Below, piece by piece: positions 9,624 to 19,559 of a stretch of DNA of 22,886 nucleotides. Source of the DNA: Larix sibirica. Lineage: Eukaryota; Streptophyta; Pinopsida; Pinales; Pinaceae. The position numbers and the translations under genes were made by a program. The notes under the pieces were generated by a model. It made no database searches and was not told the origin of the DNA. It saw only the letters and a list, made by a program, of their open reading frames with translations. Numbering within the stretch: the stretch's first letter is position 1; each line of letters opens with the position of its first letter. Where the stretch lies: positions 8,185 through 31,070 of the forward strand of contig NWUY0300019037.1 of NCBI GenBank assembly GCA_004151065.3. Reading direction: 5' to 3'.

Positions 9624-9790
9624 TTTCATGAGCTTGAGGCAAATGGGGACTTTGACACAATAAATACCCCAGTCCCAACATCTTAGCTGAAGAACTACTT
9701 TCATGAGTTTTGAGGGGAAACTTTGACAAAATAAATACCCCACTCCCAGCATCTTTGCTGAAGTATTGCTTTCATGAATTATGAGGGGAA
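9624..9790. repeat. 71-75-bp degenerate tandem repeat in intron 1, copy 1
   Basis: tttcatga begins units at 9,624, 9,699 and 9,770. The first two are full and share ctttgac, aataaatacccca, cccarcatctt and gctgaag. The third is cut after about 20 bases. Divergence between units shows this repeat is older than the 51-bp one. Repeated at 21,362-21,528. Confidence 0.85.
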
Positions 9791-10103
9791 TGTAATAAAT
9801 TCTTATGTGGGAAAACTGTTTGCCCGGAACAATCTTGAAAAAAACCATAACCCAAAAATAGAACCGACCTTACCAGCCTCCTCATTACTAAAATCTAAAA
9901 ATAAACCCAAAGTTGTATACAAATGAGGGTCGTTTTTCCAAGCAAACAAAAATGTCAGTATGCACATCTTCACCAATAACTCAAGTTTTCAGGTCATTTT
10001 TCTTAAATGGCTTCTTCTAGCAAGTTTTCGGAAATGGAATGTTCCCCAAGCTCATTGGAATTAAAAAATAACAGAAATGAAGGAATGATGCCAAATGAAG
10101 TAC

Positions 10104-10512
10104 CAGAGGAACGTGCTTCTTGAAGGGTTTGATTTTTCCCAATACGATCCTTGTGATGTTCAGCAGAGATTGCTTGGTGCAAGCTGGACACTGACATAAC
10201 ATCAAATTCAAACAGAGTGGGTGTGGCTTTGAAAGACGTTCCCACAGCAAGCAAGAGAAGATAAGTAACGACAGCACCACATAAAAACCCCACCAAAAGT
10301 GCTTTGTAGGGAAACAAAGCACCACTAATCTGCATAGCCTTCTGAGATATCATTCTCTCCATTGATTTCTGTGAACTAGCTTGCCGATTCATCTCCCTCA
10401 CACCTGAATTTGCTCGCTCAATTCCAAGAGAACTAGCTTGCCGATTCATCTCCCTCACACCTGAATTTGCTCGCTCAATTCCAAGAGATTTCTGTGCCAG
10501 TAACCGCTCCAT
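10104..10512 (-). CDS. Host gene exon 1: N-terminus with signal anchor, copy 1
   Basis: The exon encodes MERLLAQKSLGIERA and onward, about 136 residues. The cytosolic head is short and rich in basic and polar residues. It contains a 19-residue segment repeated twice (residues 10-28 and 29-47). One membrane span follows, YKALLVGFLCGAVVTYLLLLA (about residues 69-89). That makes it a type II signal anchor, the topology of Golgi glycosyltransferases. The exon ends at a donor (G|GTACTT, GT at 10,103-10,102) whose phase matches the acceptor at 8,250. I chose the Met at 10,512 over an upstream in-frame Met at 10,542 because the upstream one adds an atypical MCFLCKF extension; this is a judgement. 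An unspliced frame runs on to about 10,003. Confidence 0.7.
10373..10486. repeat. Perfect 57-bp in-frame duplication in exon 1, copy 1
   Basis: Two identical 57-bp units (10,373-10,429 and 10,430-10,486) encode the 19-residue segment starting LGIERANSG and ending NRQASS twice. The length is a multiple of three, and perfect identity points to a young event. It lengthens the cytosolic head before the membrane span. Repeated at 22,111-22,224. Confidence 0.97.
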
Positions 10513-10569
10513 TTCCGCTCCAAATTTACACAAGAAACACACAATTCATGACAAAACACTGACGTTCAC

Positions 10570-10690
10570 GCCTCACTGCTTATAAGATTTACTGCCGAGG
10601 GGCGGGGCTGTACTTGTCACAGGACATTTACGTTCTGGAGCTGGAATAGTGACCTGGAGGTGCAAACTGCTAGACGTGTCTAGCAGCAGC
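10570..10690 (-). promoter_or_regulatory. Putative host promoter elements, copy 1
   Basis: Upstream of the chosen start lie a TATA-like TTATAAG (10,586-10,579, about 70 bases before the ATG), a GC box (gggcggggc on the plus strand near 10,600-10,608) and a 20-base inverted repeat with an ACGTG core (10,667-10,686). Local GC content is clearly higher than in the AT-rich sequence beyond 10,700. These are motif matches only; no transcript evidence is available. Confidence 0.4.
10667..10686. promoter_or_regulatory. 20-base inverted repeat with ACGTG core, copy 1
   Basis: ctgctagac-gt-gtctagcag is a perfect 9-base inverted repeat around two bases. It lies about 155-175 bases upstream of the ATG and contains ACGTG, the core of plant bZIP/bHLH targets such as ABRE-type boxes. 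A dimeric factor site is plausible but unproven. Repeated at 22,405-22,424. Confidence 0.5.
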
Positions 10691-11181
10691 ATCGAGACAG
10701 CTGTTAATCATACTTTACGGAGAATCAATTTCAAGAATGTTGCCAAGAATGTTGTATTAATATTAAATTTTGCCGGGAATATAACATAGGTAATGCTCTT
10801 CATTTTTAGTTTTTGTTTCACGGTAACCAGCCACAACATATTTATGATACACTTTTTTTTCCAAGGAAAAATATATTTTACTATTAATACCGCGAAATAA
10901 TATGTGTGTTTATAAAATACTTTTAATTTTGATGGATGTGATAGAGGTGTTAACTTCATAGTTTTTATTTTAATTTTAAAATTATCTTTTATGTTAAGTG
11001 ATAGTTTTATATTTTGTTTTTTTCACCAATGATTGTTTTATATTTTATTAAATTTGTTATTTTTCATTTTTATAAGAATTTCAAATTTTAAAATCTTTTG
11101 TTAATAAATTTAAACATAAATCATTTAATGCACAACAATTTTATTTTTTTTAATATTTTAAAAAAATATCGAGAAAAATGC
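10691..11181. other. AT-rich upstream region, no gene seen
   Basis: The sequence is very AT-rich with long T and A runs and no coding signal or recognisable element. It is the region upstream of the host gene. Its counterpart fills the last bases of the window. Confidence 0.6.
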
Positions 11182-11355
11182 TTATATTAATTATTAATAT
11201 TATAAAATTATGTTGTATGTAAGAGTATTAAATTTATCGTTATATTAGTTATTAATATCATAAAATTATGTTGTATGTAAGAGTATTAAATTTATCGTTA
11301 TATTAGTTATTAATATTATAAAATTATGTTGTAAGTAAAGGTGTTAAATCTATTT
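11182..11355. repeat. 58-bp minisatellite, three units
   Basis: Units start at 11,182, 11,240 and 11,298 with ttatatta, and contain taaaattatgttgta and, in the first two, gagtattaaatttatcg. Units 1 and 2 are nearly identical; unit 3 is more diverged at its end. It lies about 0.7 kb upstream of the host gene. The copy 2 version would fall beyond the window. Confidence 0.92.
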
Positions 11356-11495
11356 TTATAAAAAAAATAATGATTTTAACCATTTAAAATTGCAATCTCA
11401 ATTAAGAAAATTGTAACTATATTCACATAAATTTCAAAATCTTAAAATAATTCTTTTTTTAATAATAATATTTCCTATTAACTTCCATACTTACT
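11356..11495. other. AT-rich spacer, nothing recognised
   Basis: A/T-rich sequence between the 58-bp minisatellite and the TAA-rich repeat. No gene or motif seen. Confidence 0.5.
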
Positions 11496-11556
11496 CCATC
11501 TTAACTACTACACCATAATAATAATAATAATAATAATCCATCTTAACTACTACACC

Positions 11557-11593
<37 letters not shown>

Positions 11594-11625
11594 CAACAAC
11601 AACAATGCTATAATAATAATAACAA
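11496..11625. repeat. 42-bp duplication with TAA/CAA microsatellite
   Basis: ccatcttaactactacacca occurs at 11,496 and 11,538, each time followed by a TAA run. The second run is longer and passes into CAA repeats and back to TAA. A compound microsatellite has grown around a short duplicated core. Confidence 0.92.
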
Positions 11626-11642
11626 GTGGAATTCTTACTTAT

Positions 11643-11731
11643 TACTCCCTCTTAAAAATAATTTCGAGATTACATTCTAACAACCATAAATTTAGTTTAA
11701 TTTATAAATACTTTTTATAANTGGAGGGAGG
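11643..11731. mobile_element. Possible short Stowaway-like MITE at the junction
   Basis: TACTCCCTC (11,643-11,651) faces an inverted GAGGGAG (11,724-11,730) across about 75 AT-rich bases. CTCCCTC ends are typical of Stowaway MITEs in plants. Beyond the seven bases the inverted match is poor, the right-hand TA is not visible, and the N lies inside the right arm, so this is only a suggestion. Confidence 0.25.
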
Positions 11732-11743
11732 GGGAAGGGGGGG
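11721..11743. other. Unit junction with an N and a G-rich run
   Basis: The two copies meet here. The only ambiguous base of the window (N, 11,721) is followed by an almost pure-purine G-rich stretch that blends into the gggg opening the unit. A single N beside a G homopolymer is typical of low-quality sequence or of a join made by an assembler, so the adjacency of the two copies is the least trustworthy point in the window. Confidence 0.85.
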
Positions 11744-12434
11744 AACGTTTATCTAGATGAAGCTTCCAACACTTCTCTTCATCACATCAATCCTTCCCAC
11801 GGTGCTTGCAAACAATGTATAACTTCTAACTTGCTTCTTTCCTACTTTCCTTTTCCTTTCCTAGAATCATTATATGTCTTCCTTAGAGGCTCTGACCTTT
11901 GTCCACCTTCATGTCCAAAAATGTTGTTAGATGCACCTTCCCTTGAGGTACCCTTTAACCATCTTCATTTTGTTGTTAGTGCACCAATGTCAAATAATGC
12001 CAATACTTTGTAAATGTGGTTGTGCAAACCTCTAACATACTTTAACACTATCACTTCCTCGTCCTCTACAACATGCAATTTGATTAATAATCGATGAAAC
12101 TCTTATGTGTATTATTCTACCTTCTTCCTTGTTTTTGTCGAATATATTGCCACTTGATTTTCATATCCTCCTCACATCCAACCAGGTAGAACTTCTTCCA
12201 CAAAACAGTGTTGAACTCAACCATGACGTTATAAGCAACATTCCTTGCTAATGTTGTCTATAGTTTACCACCAAAGTAACACATCTCCCACCATCTTCAA
12301 TTGAGAACCTCAAACCTTCTGCACATCTAAAATCCTCAACTTTTGAATTATTCTTCAAGATGACGCAACCAATCATCTAACTTCTTAGCATTAAGTGATC
12401 TGTCAAACAACGTAATCTGCATCTTTGTCTCCAT
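11744..12434 (-). pseudogene. gag: Retrotransposon gag remnant, copy 2
   Basis: This is the duplicate of the gag remnant at the window start, with the same stop codons and the same degenerate zinc knuckle. Its low-coordinate end is joined to the G-rich junction, so the reading frame runs straight into unrelated sequence. It encodes no intact nucleocapsid. Confidence 0.72.
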
Positions 12435-15205
12435 CCTAAAAGGATTCAATGATTAAGATGAGACGACAAGTTAGGTGGCAGTGCTTATTGAACTCACCAT
12501 GCCCGAATAGGGTACAAGATTTGATGGTGTTGAATTATATACGCTTGTGGTCACTGCACATGAAGGTAATGCCATACTACTAGCAGATGAACTAGCATCT
12601 AATAGAGACAATAATACCATGCTTATTGGATTAGGTTGAACCAACAAACTCATCGTATTTGTCATCTGCTAAAGAAGAGCTAATTGTTGTTATATATAAT
12701 GTCACAAGAACAAGAATTCATGTTTGACACTTGATACTCTTACACAAGGAAACCCAGATCCCTCCTCTTCTATGGTTATATGGCCCCTTACCCTACCAGC
12801 CTTTTCTCACTCATTCATCACACTTTGTATGGTTTCTACTCCTCCCCACAATGACTCTCCACTTGCTTGGTACCAACTTCTAGCATTCACCATCCAAACA
12901 CTTCCATAGTAACTCTACAATTGAAACAACCAGCCTAATACCAAATTGATTCATAAATAGGCTCATTTTAGACTAGGTAGACCAATATGGTTCAACTTAG
13001 GGATTTCCAGTGGTGGAGGTAACCTTACAAACTAAGGTGGAATCACAGGGTTCTCCTATTTGTTGGTAAGGGCTACATAAAGTACTATTATCAAAATTAG
13101 GCCCAATGTGTGATATAACTATTATACATAAACAACTAACACAACAATCATAATAATAGCAGGACTTGCAACAAAGCTTAGCAATTACAATGGTGACAAG
13201 TCCAAATTTGGACATTGCACAATGTGACAATTGAATTACAATTGAAGCTTCACACCTGTGGAGAGCAAGCATTTCAGATGAACAAAATCCAATTATGAGC
13301 AGTTGCAATTGCACCATGCCACAAAAACTAGGCTACTAGAGCATTTTGTTTAACTAATTGGAACTAAGGAACTAAGCAAACCCGAGTGAACCCCTCCTTG
13401 GAGTTATGGTCCTCCTTAAACGCTAAATCCCTGCAAGATTTAGTTGCTATGACTCTTCTTGTAAGAGTCAACTTGACCACGTTCAACTTACATGTATGCC
13501 TTTCATTGACTTGATTGTTTAGGGTCAACTTTCATTGGACAAATGACATGGATGTGAATGGTTGTTGATGCTTCAAAACTAATGGGAATTCATGGCCTAT
13601 GCAACAAACCTCCATCGACCAAATCAACATCAATGGGAGATTCCCTCATTGATGAGGCCAAAGTTGATGGGACTTTTGCTCTATTAACCAGAGCAATGTC
13701 AGTAGTCTTCTCTTCGTCAACGAAAACTATGTTGACTAACAAATCTTTCTTCCATTGTAACTTTTCAATCATCGATCTATCCTTTGTCAACCTGCATCTA
13801 GTTGACCTACCTTGGCCTTGCTTGTTCCAACATGGACCAATCCTTCTGCCTAGGAATTTAGCCATTTCCCAAGGTTTATTCAACAATGGTTGTTGACAAA
13901 TCACAGTGTTACAATAAGTCCATGTTCTTTGCATCTACCATTCACATAATAAGCGATAGGACAACTACCTTCATATATTACAGCACAGTTATAACTTATA
14001 AAGGCAACACATCTCAATCAGACAATCCCACTTTGAAGTAGTTTGAACTTTGTTATGGCTTCCAACCCCTTGCACCTTATGATATTCCAACTTCTCTTCC
14101 TTCACCAACCATGCTGCATTAGCAAAAACAGCAGGATAAAGCTTCATTTATTCAAAACTTGGCCAAAATTCATCCCGGTGCATGACATACCCCAGCAAAT
14201 ACAAGCAAAATATAAAGCCGTTCATCACAGGCATCTACTAACTCCAAGGTTTCAAGTTCACCATATATGGCTACACCTAGATAAACAACTGTTTAAAAAT
14301 CAGCATCCTCTAAGCTCCAACCAATACAACATGGATCATATACCATCATCAATGCAGTGAGTTCAAACGCATGATAGAATTTCCCCCCTCACCTTGGTAT
14401 TCAGTATGTTGTTCAATGTTTATGTTGGTGAATTCAAGAATTTGAACCTTTAGACTTCAAGGAAGAGTTCTAGTCGCACATTCATGAGCAACCATTCCAA
14501 ATTTCTAGCCTCCTTTGACTAAAGACACTCTACATGATGTATGTCCCATAACCACTAGGCACCAGTAGACAACCACTTACTTCACTTGGTTGACCACCAA
14601 GGCTCCTTACCCACCCAAGCAAAATAGCTGTCCCAATCAGCTTTCGAGCAACACTTTCCTTGCTTATTAAAAAATTGGGGACAATTTCCTCATAGGGAAA
14701 AAATGATGAGCATTGAGAATTAATAGTACGCGACAGTGGATTGTATTTTATTTATACATTTTTCTTTGCAACTCCCATTTCAGGAAATACTTGTAAATCT
14801 CGATTGCCAGTGCATCTAACCCGGTTGTCTCACCTAACTCCACCTATGTTTCCCTTGCCTTCACCTATCAACTTTTGTACTCCTATATGTATCTAATGGA
14901 TTATAAACTGTAAAGTGTGTACATCTGCAACAGTTTTCCTCTTGCATTATACTTATTCTGCAAATGTTTCATTGTTGTCACTATCATGTAGACATCAAGA
15001 ACTAAAAGAGCAAAAATCTACAAAAAGAATCCCTCAAATTCGCTGGATAAAACAAAAAACACCAAAAAGGACGAGGTCATTGGTGGTAGAGAGGGTAAAA
15101 AACACTTGAAAACTGCTGTTGTACTGAAACCAGGCTGAAAAACCCTAGTTTCAGACCTGAACTAGCCCTAACTAGTGCTAAATAGAGAGGAAAAAGTTCA
15201 CACTA
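12435..15205 (-). other. Leader between primer binding site and gag, no gene recognised, copy 2
   Basis: This is the duplicate of 697-3,467 with the same overlapping, motif-free open frames and the same GTCAAC/GTTGAC cluster (13,467-13,897). I see no gene in it. Confidence 0.5.
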
Positions 15206-15217
15206 TATCTGAAACCA
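15206..15217 (-). other. Primer binding site, tRNA-Met-like, copy 2
   Basis: This is the same degenerate tRNA-Met-type primer site as in copy 1, next to the same LTR-like end. It carries the identical three mismatches to the usual plant site. Confidence 0.6.
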
Positions 15218-15546
15218 TGTTGAGTTCACAAGGACTTGGTAGATCTACAGTGAACCAGTGAGCAAACACTGAGAGGGAGAGAGAGAGAGAGAGAGAGAGA
15301 TCAACACAACCAAAACAGCAAATACTCCAAGAGAGGTGAACTATAAAAGAAATATCCACAAGAAGAGCAAAATAGAGAAGTGCCCCTAAGCATTTATCAC
15401 ACTTGATAAATGAAGAGTATATGTATATTTATACACATCCTATTAGGGTTGGGACACTATCCCCAAGAGGGTGACTAGATTGACCTTAAGCCAAAATAGC
15501 CATAAATAGTAGAGTGGATAAATTACCCATATGTAAGCTCATTAAA
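15218..15546 (-). repeat. LTR-like block between pol and gag, copy 2
   Basis: This is the duplicate of the LTR-like block with the same TATA box (15,433-15,426) and (CT)11 run (15,300-15,279). It matches its copy 1 counterpart because the whole unit is repeated, so the pair must not be read as the two LTRs of one element. Confidence 0.55.
15279..15300. repeat. (GA)11 microsatellite, copy 2
   Basis: This is the same 22-base GA run as in copy 1, with no gain or loss of a repeat. Confidence 0.95.
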
Positions 15547-15744
15547 GCCCCCTCAATACACCCAATAGTGGCTCGACATGTCGCCTAAAGTGAAGATTAG
15601 AACATCAATTCAACCTTGGATTGAGTAGGCAAGCTGCCTTTGTGTCCCAACAAGTGGTGAGTTGGCATTTCCTAGTAGACCTAGTGTAAACATCAATAAG
15701 TGCATCTCCGGGACAGGTCCATGGAAAATCTGGAATGGTGACCT

Positions 15745-16808
15745 CTAAATTGTGATCAGAATATTTTCCTCAAAGTGAGGTAGCTCGTTGTCATTCACCG
15801 CATCATGGATGCCAAGCTCAGGTGGAAAGTCCAACTTGAAAGCATTGGGGCCCATTTACAGGGCAATAAGTATAAGGACCATACCAAATGGACTTGAGCT
15901 TGTGATGTTGTTGAATTTTGAAACACTACTCGTCCAAATGTAGCCAAACTCAAACACCAACTTGAAAATGTGAAGCAACTAGATGTCAAACAAGGAGTAC
16001 CTAGTACTTGCCTCGAGTCTACTCAAGGATGTCATGAACACTACTGTGGATCTGTTGGTGGGATGTGAAGGGTCTAGGAGAGCAACAAGAATCTCATAAG
16101 AGGAAAGAGGTTAAAAACTAGAACAAACCTCAAAAGGGGAGGTCCATGTAGAGATATGTGTGGTTGTGTTGTAGTAGTACTACATGGCATCTAGACATTG
16201 ATCTCGTTGTTTATTCTGTTGATGATAGATGTGGAGAGCATGAGACAAGGTTTTGTTAACTACCTCGATTTGGCCATTAGTTTGGGGATGAAAAGAGGTA
16301 AAAATACATAATTGGCAATGTAAAAACTTTTCTAAAGATCTCCAAAAGTCACTGAGAAATCTAGAATCAGAATCGAAATGATGTTCAAAGGTAATCCAAA
16401 ATGCTTACAAAAATGTTAAAAGCGAGGCTTGGCAACTTTAGGAGCATCAATAGTTCTGTTGCAAGGAACAAAAACTACCATTTTAGATCATTTACAAACT
16501 ACCACAAAGATACAATCATGCTTTGGCTAGATGGTAGGAAAACTATAGAAAAATCCATGGAGATGGATTCCTATGACCTAGAGGAAACTGCCAATGGCTA
16601 GTACATCCCAAGGTTCCAGTTAGATGGCTTGCTTTGGCTATAATGTGAACATCTTTGTAGGTAATCTTCCATTTTCGCATGGAAGGCCAAAAGAAGTAAC
16701 CTCTACAAGTGCAATAGAGTTTTTTGCACATGGAAATGTCCTCCATAGGATGAAGAGTGGGCCTCCTTGACAAGAAGATGACTAGTTGATCCAAAACTGG
16801 TTTAGCTT
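15745..16808 (-). pseudogene. Integrase and GPY-like end remnant, copy 2
   Basis: This is the duplicate of the integrase remnant, with the HPQTNGQ motif at about 16,293-16,238 and the same terminal stop at 15,745. Confidence 0.87.
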
Positions 16809-16962
16809 GTAGAGAAAGCCATCACAAACCATGTAGGCTTGAAAGGGGGTTTTGATTAACAACCATGGGTTGTTGGATGAACTCCATGAACAGATCAAAG
16901 TAAGGGTTAGTGAATACTAAGTTTTCTGATCCTCAGAGGTTGCACATCTTACTTCTAAAAGG

Positions 16963-17428
16963 GAAAGGGCCTTGGCAAGGGGTTTGTGAGATGTATCAAC
17001 CATTTTAAATGAGCTGCCCATATTGAATGACTAAATAAAACTATTGAATGTAGGAAGCCAATTTCAAATGTCTTTGTTCCAAAATTTTAGAATGGGAATT
17101 CAAATATTGAAGAGGCCAATGATCAATATGTAAGATTGTTTCCTTACCAAGGATGTAGTGTCACCATTGCTCGAGTGCTTGTTCTAGCACATAAAACTCC
17201 TTGTCATGAATCTTGTAATTAAGCTTGGCCTGGAACAAGGTCCCTAAATGGTATGCCATTGGATGTCCTCCCTGCTTAAGAACAAGCCATTTGGCATATT
17301 GGGAAGCATTTGTCACAATAGCAAAAAGATGTCGCAAGTCTAGAAGCACAAGCAACAGGACAGAGCAAAGGGCATCATTCAACCTCTGAAATGCTTATTC
17401 CACTTCAAGGTTCAATGAAGAGTCTTTT
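16963..17428 (-). pseudogene. RNase H domain remnant, copy 2
   Basis: This is the duplicate of the RNase H remnant with the same TNAS change at the first catalytic position and the same stop after EQW. Confidence 0.88.
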
Positions 17429-18019
17429 GATTGTTGTCTAGACTCTAGATTCATGGCAAGCCATGTAGGACTAATGGCGAATGCATTTCCTATATAAATT
17501 CATGCCTCCTGAGAAACTCTTTAGGTCTATGATATTGGTAAGTGTGGACCAATCCTTCAAAACTTGCACCTTGGTTAGAGTTGTGTAAACTTTTTTTCTC
17601 ATCAATTACAAAACCCCAAGTATTGGTCACAAGTTTGGCCAAAAAATGACTTCTTCATTTTGGCCTACAACATGTGTTGGCAAAGAAGGACCTAATTTGT
17701 TCAAACATGTTGGAAATTATCTGATCAAGTTGTGTTGAAGACCAAAGTATCATCTAAGTAAACAACAACAAACTTACCAAGATGTGGATAAAAGATGTCA
17801 TTGATGATCTGCATGAAGGTAGCAAGGCAATCAACAAGGCTAAATTTTGAAAGGCATAACCAGACCTCATAGAGACCAAACTCGGTCTTGAATGTTATCT
17901 TCCTACAGTTTTGGGCTCCATTTGAACTAGGTGATAGCACGAAGCAAGGTCTAGCTTGACAAAGTACCTATCCCCCTTGAGCAGATCAACAAGGTCGTCA
18001 ATCCAAGAGAGAGGATAGT

Positions 18020-18067
18020 GATTATTAACAGTGACCTTGCTACGATTATTAACAGTGACCTTGCCAA
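18020..18067. repeat. 24-bp in-frame duplication inside RT, copy 2
   Basis: This is the duplicate of the eight-residue repeat in RT seen at 6,282-6,329. Confidence 0.88.
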
Positions 18068-18094
18068 GGGCCCTCATAATTTGTGCAAAGTAGC

Positions 18095-18234
18095 CACTCC
18101 TATTGCTTTCTTGGGCACCACAAAGGCAGGAAATCCACAAGGGGTTATGCTAGGTCTGATTTTCCACTCCTGTTGCTTTCTTGGGCACCACAAAGGCAGG
18201 AAATCCACAAGGGGTTATGCTAGGTCTGATTTTC
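18095..18234. repeat. 70-bp tandem duplication inside RT, copy 2
   Basis: This is the same two-unit duplication as at 6,357-6,496, including the same A/G difference between its units, so it predates the duplication of the large unit. Confidence 0.93.
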
Positions 18235-18828
18235 CATCCTCCAAAAGTTGCATGATCTACCTCTGGATCTACACTCTCCTTACGAGAGGTGTAATAATAG
18301 GAAAATTGGGCAAGGGAGAGCTGGGAACAAGTTCAATGGAATGTTGGATGTCCTAAAGGTGAGGTAAACCCTTGGGCTCTTCAAATACATCTGTGTTCAA
18401 TAATCCACTGGATATAAGAGGGAGGTAACTTCTCTTTGTTGCCTTTCTTGAGTTGTTAAAAAATGCAGTGCCGTGAACTTGTTGATGTTGACCTCATTAA
18501 CAGTGGGTCTACCAAAAAGTATATGTGGGATAGTAAAAGGAGAAGTTAAAGTGAACTTATGTCTTTGCTCTTATTGTCCTTTGAAGCCTATAGTTGTTGA
18601 AGTATCCATCATATTACAAGTGTCTGGCATAAAGATATGGCCTACCCACAAGCATGTCAGAACAGCTGAGCAAAGTGACACCACAACTCTCCATACCCAA
18701 AAGTGTCCACTGTAAAATGTAATGGAACACCCTGGTTATCTTCTCAATTTTGTGGGAGGATACTGTCTAGGTTAGACGGGGTTTGATTCCATTGAGCTTT
18801 AAAGGTCTTCCATTGTCGTAAATGTTTA

Positions 18829-19559
18829 AAATTGTTTCTGTAAGTTCATACTGAGAGGGTGCCTGTAGCTTCCAACCACAGGGCTCCAAGAACAACACCC
18901 CCAACAGTCACAGAATATATAGATGTCTAATAATTAATAGCAACTAGAAGTTTCAACCCATTACATGAAATCGGACTCATGTAATAATGGTCTATATGTG
19001 GATAGCGATTGAAATTACATATAAAGGTCATCAATATCATTAAAGACTTATGGCATTTTATTGCATGCAAGATCTCTCCAATATGCTTATTATTTACTTA
19101 CCAATCAATATGCTGACTTCAATGAAGCAATTCTGTAGTTGACAACACCATAGCAATTGTTAAAACTTGCGTTGAAATTCTTCTGGACACAACTTATACT
19201 ATTAATTCCAAAAAGAAAATCTACAGCTCAAATAATCACTGCTTCCATCTCCCAATAGATCTCTAACAGTTTTTGTATCAGACTTTTAGAAAATACATTC
19301 AAGTAATCATCAGAGAAAAGTTCTGCATGGTTCAGTAAGTTTGCAATTATCCCTCTGGCTTGCGAGAGTGCTGAGAAAACAATAGAGCACAGATATATGT
19401 GAAGAGACTCTTTGCCAATTTATCATGTTATCGGTGCCTTCAACCATGCGGGCTGGCAAAATATGTAATTTAAACTTTTCACTTCCACTTGAAGTTATTT
19501 GCAGTGCTCAACTAATCTAAGAAATCAGTCTATTAAGTTCATAGAATTTGCATACATAC
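18829..19559 (-). other. Start of host intron 2 up to the retroelement, copy 2
   Basis: This is the duplicate of 7,091-7,821, with the same GTATGT donor at 19,559-19,554. No exon or LTR was recognised. Confidence 0.55.

Larger units (their letters stand above)
8250..10103 (-). other. Host gene intron 1 (1,854 bp), copy 1
   Basis: The intron is bounded by GT (10,103-10,102) and AG (8,251-8,250), with a phase-1 junction that joins exon 1 to exon 2 in frame. It is AT-rich and contains three small tandem repeats (8,611-8,709, 9,063-9,123, 9,624-9,790). A 128-codon open frame on the plus strand (9,147-9,533) has no recognisable motif and I do not call it a gene. Confidence 0.65.
1..11738. repeat. 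Tandem unit, copy 1 (11,738 bp)
   Basis: This is the first of two direct copies of the same unit; every landmark recurs exactly 11,738 bases later. It holds, on the minus strand, a two-exon host gene fragment and a decayed gypsy retroelement. Base 1 (c) does not match its counterpart at 11,739 (g), so the match starts at base 2. Even slippery tracts keep the same length in both copies: the (GA)11 run at 3,541 and a 13-A run near 9,004. I compared by eye along the whole length and saw one substitution, at 6,952. Confidence 0.97.
17688..18398 (-). pseudogene. Reverse transcriptase domain remnant, copy 2
   Basis: This is the duplicate of the RT remnant, with the YLDD box at 17,760-17,749 and the same 70-bp and 24-bp duplications. 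No independent repair or additional decay was noticed. Confidence 0.9.
11740..18828 (-). mobile_element. Decayed Ty3/gypsy retroelement, permuted order, copy 2
   Basis: This is the duplicate of the element in copy 1, with the same stops, frameshifts and internal duplications. It therefore arose by duplication of the whole unit, not by an independent insertion. Its gag end abuts the G-rich junction, so here, unlike copy 1, one can see what follows gag: AT-rich host-like DNA and not protease. If the junction is real, this retroelement ends right after its gag zinc knuckle. Confidence 0.85.
15745..18828 (-). pseudogene. pol: Gypsy pol polyprotein remnant, copy 2
   Basis: This is the duplicate of the pol remnant, carrying the same lesions. 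The one base that differs between the units falls here: T at 18,690 against A at 6,952, in the protease/linker part. One minus-strand frame is changed at that codon, but the region is already broken and no function is affected. Confidence 0.88.

Noticed and set aside
9558-9848. 96-codon minus-strand frame with internal peptide repeat
   Set aside because: The repetition is explained by the 71-75-bp DNA repeat in intron 1; no coding evidence.
10017-10325. 102-codon minus-strand frame overlapping exon 1
   Set aside because: It is a frame shadow of the membrane-span region; the exon 1 frame joins exon 2 in phase and this one does not.
3480-15546. Reading the LTR-like blocks at 3,480 and 15,218 as the two LTRs of one element
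   Set aside because: Their spacing equals the unit length and everything between is also duplicated, so they are paralogous by the large duplication.
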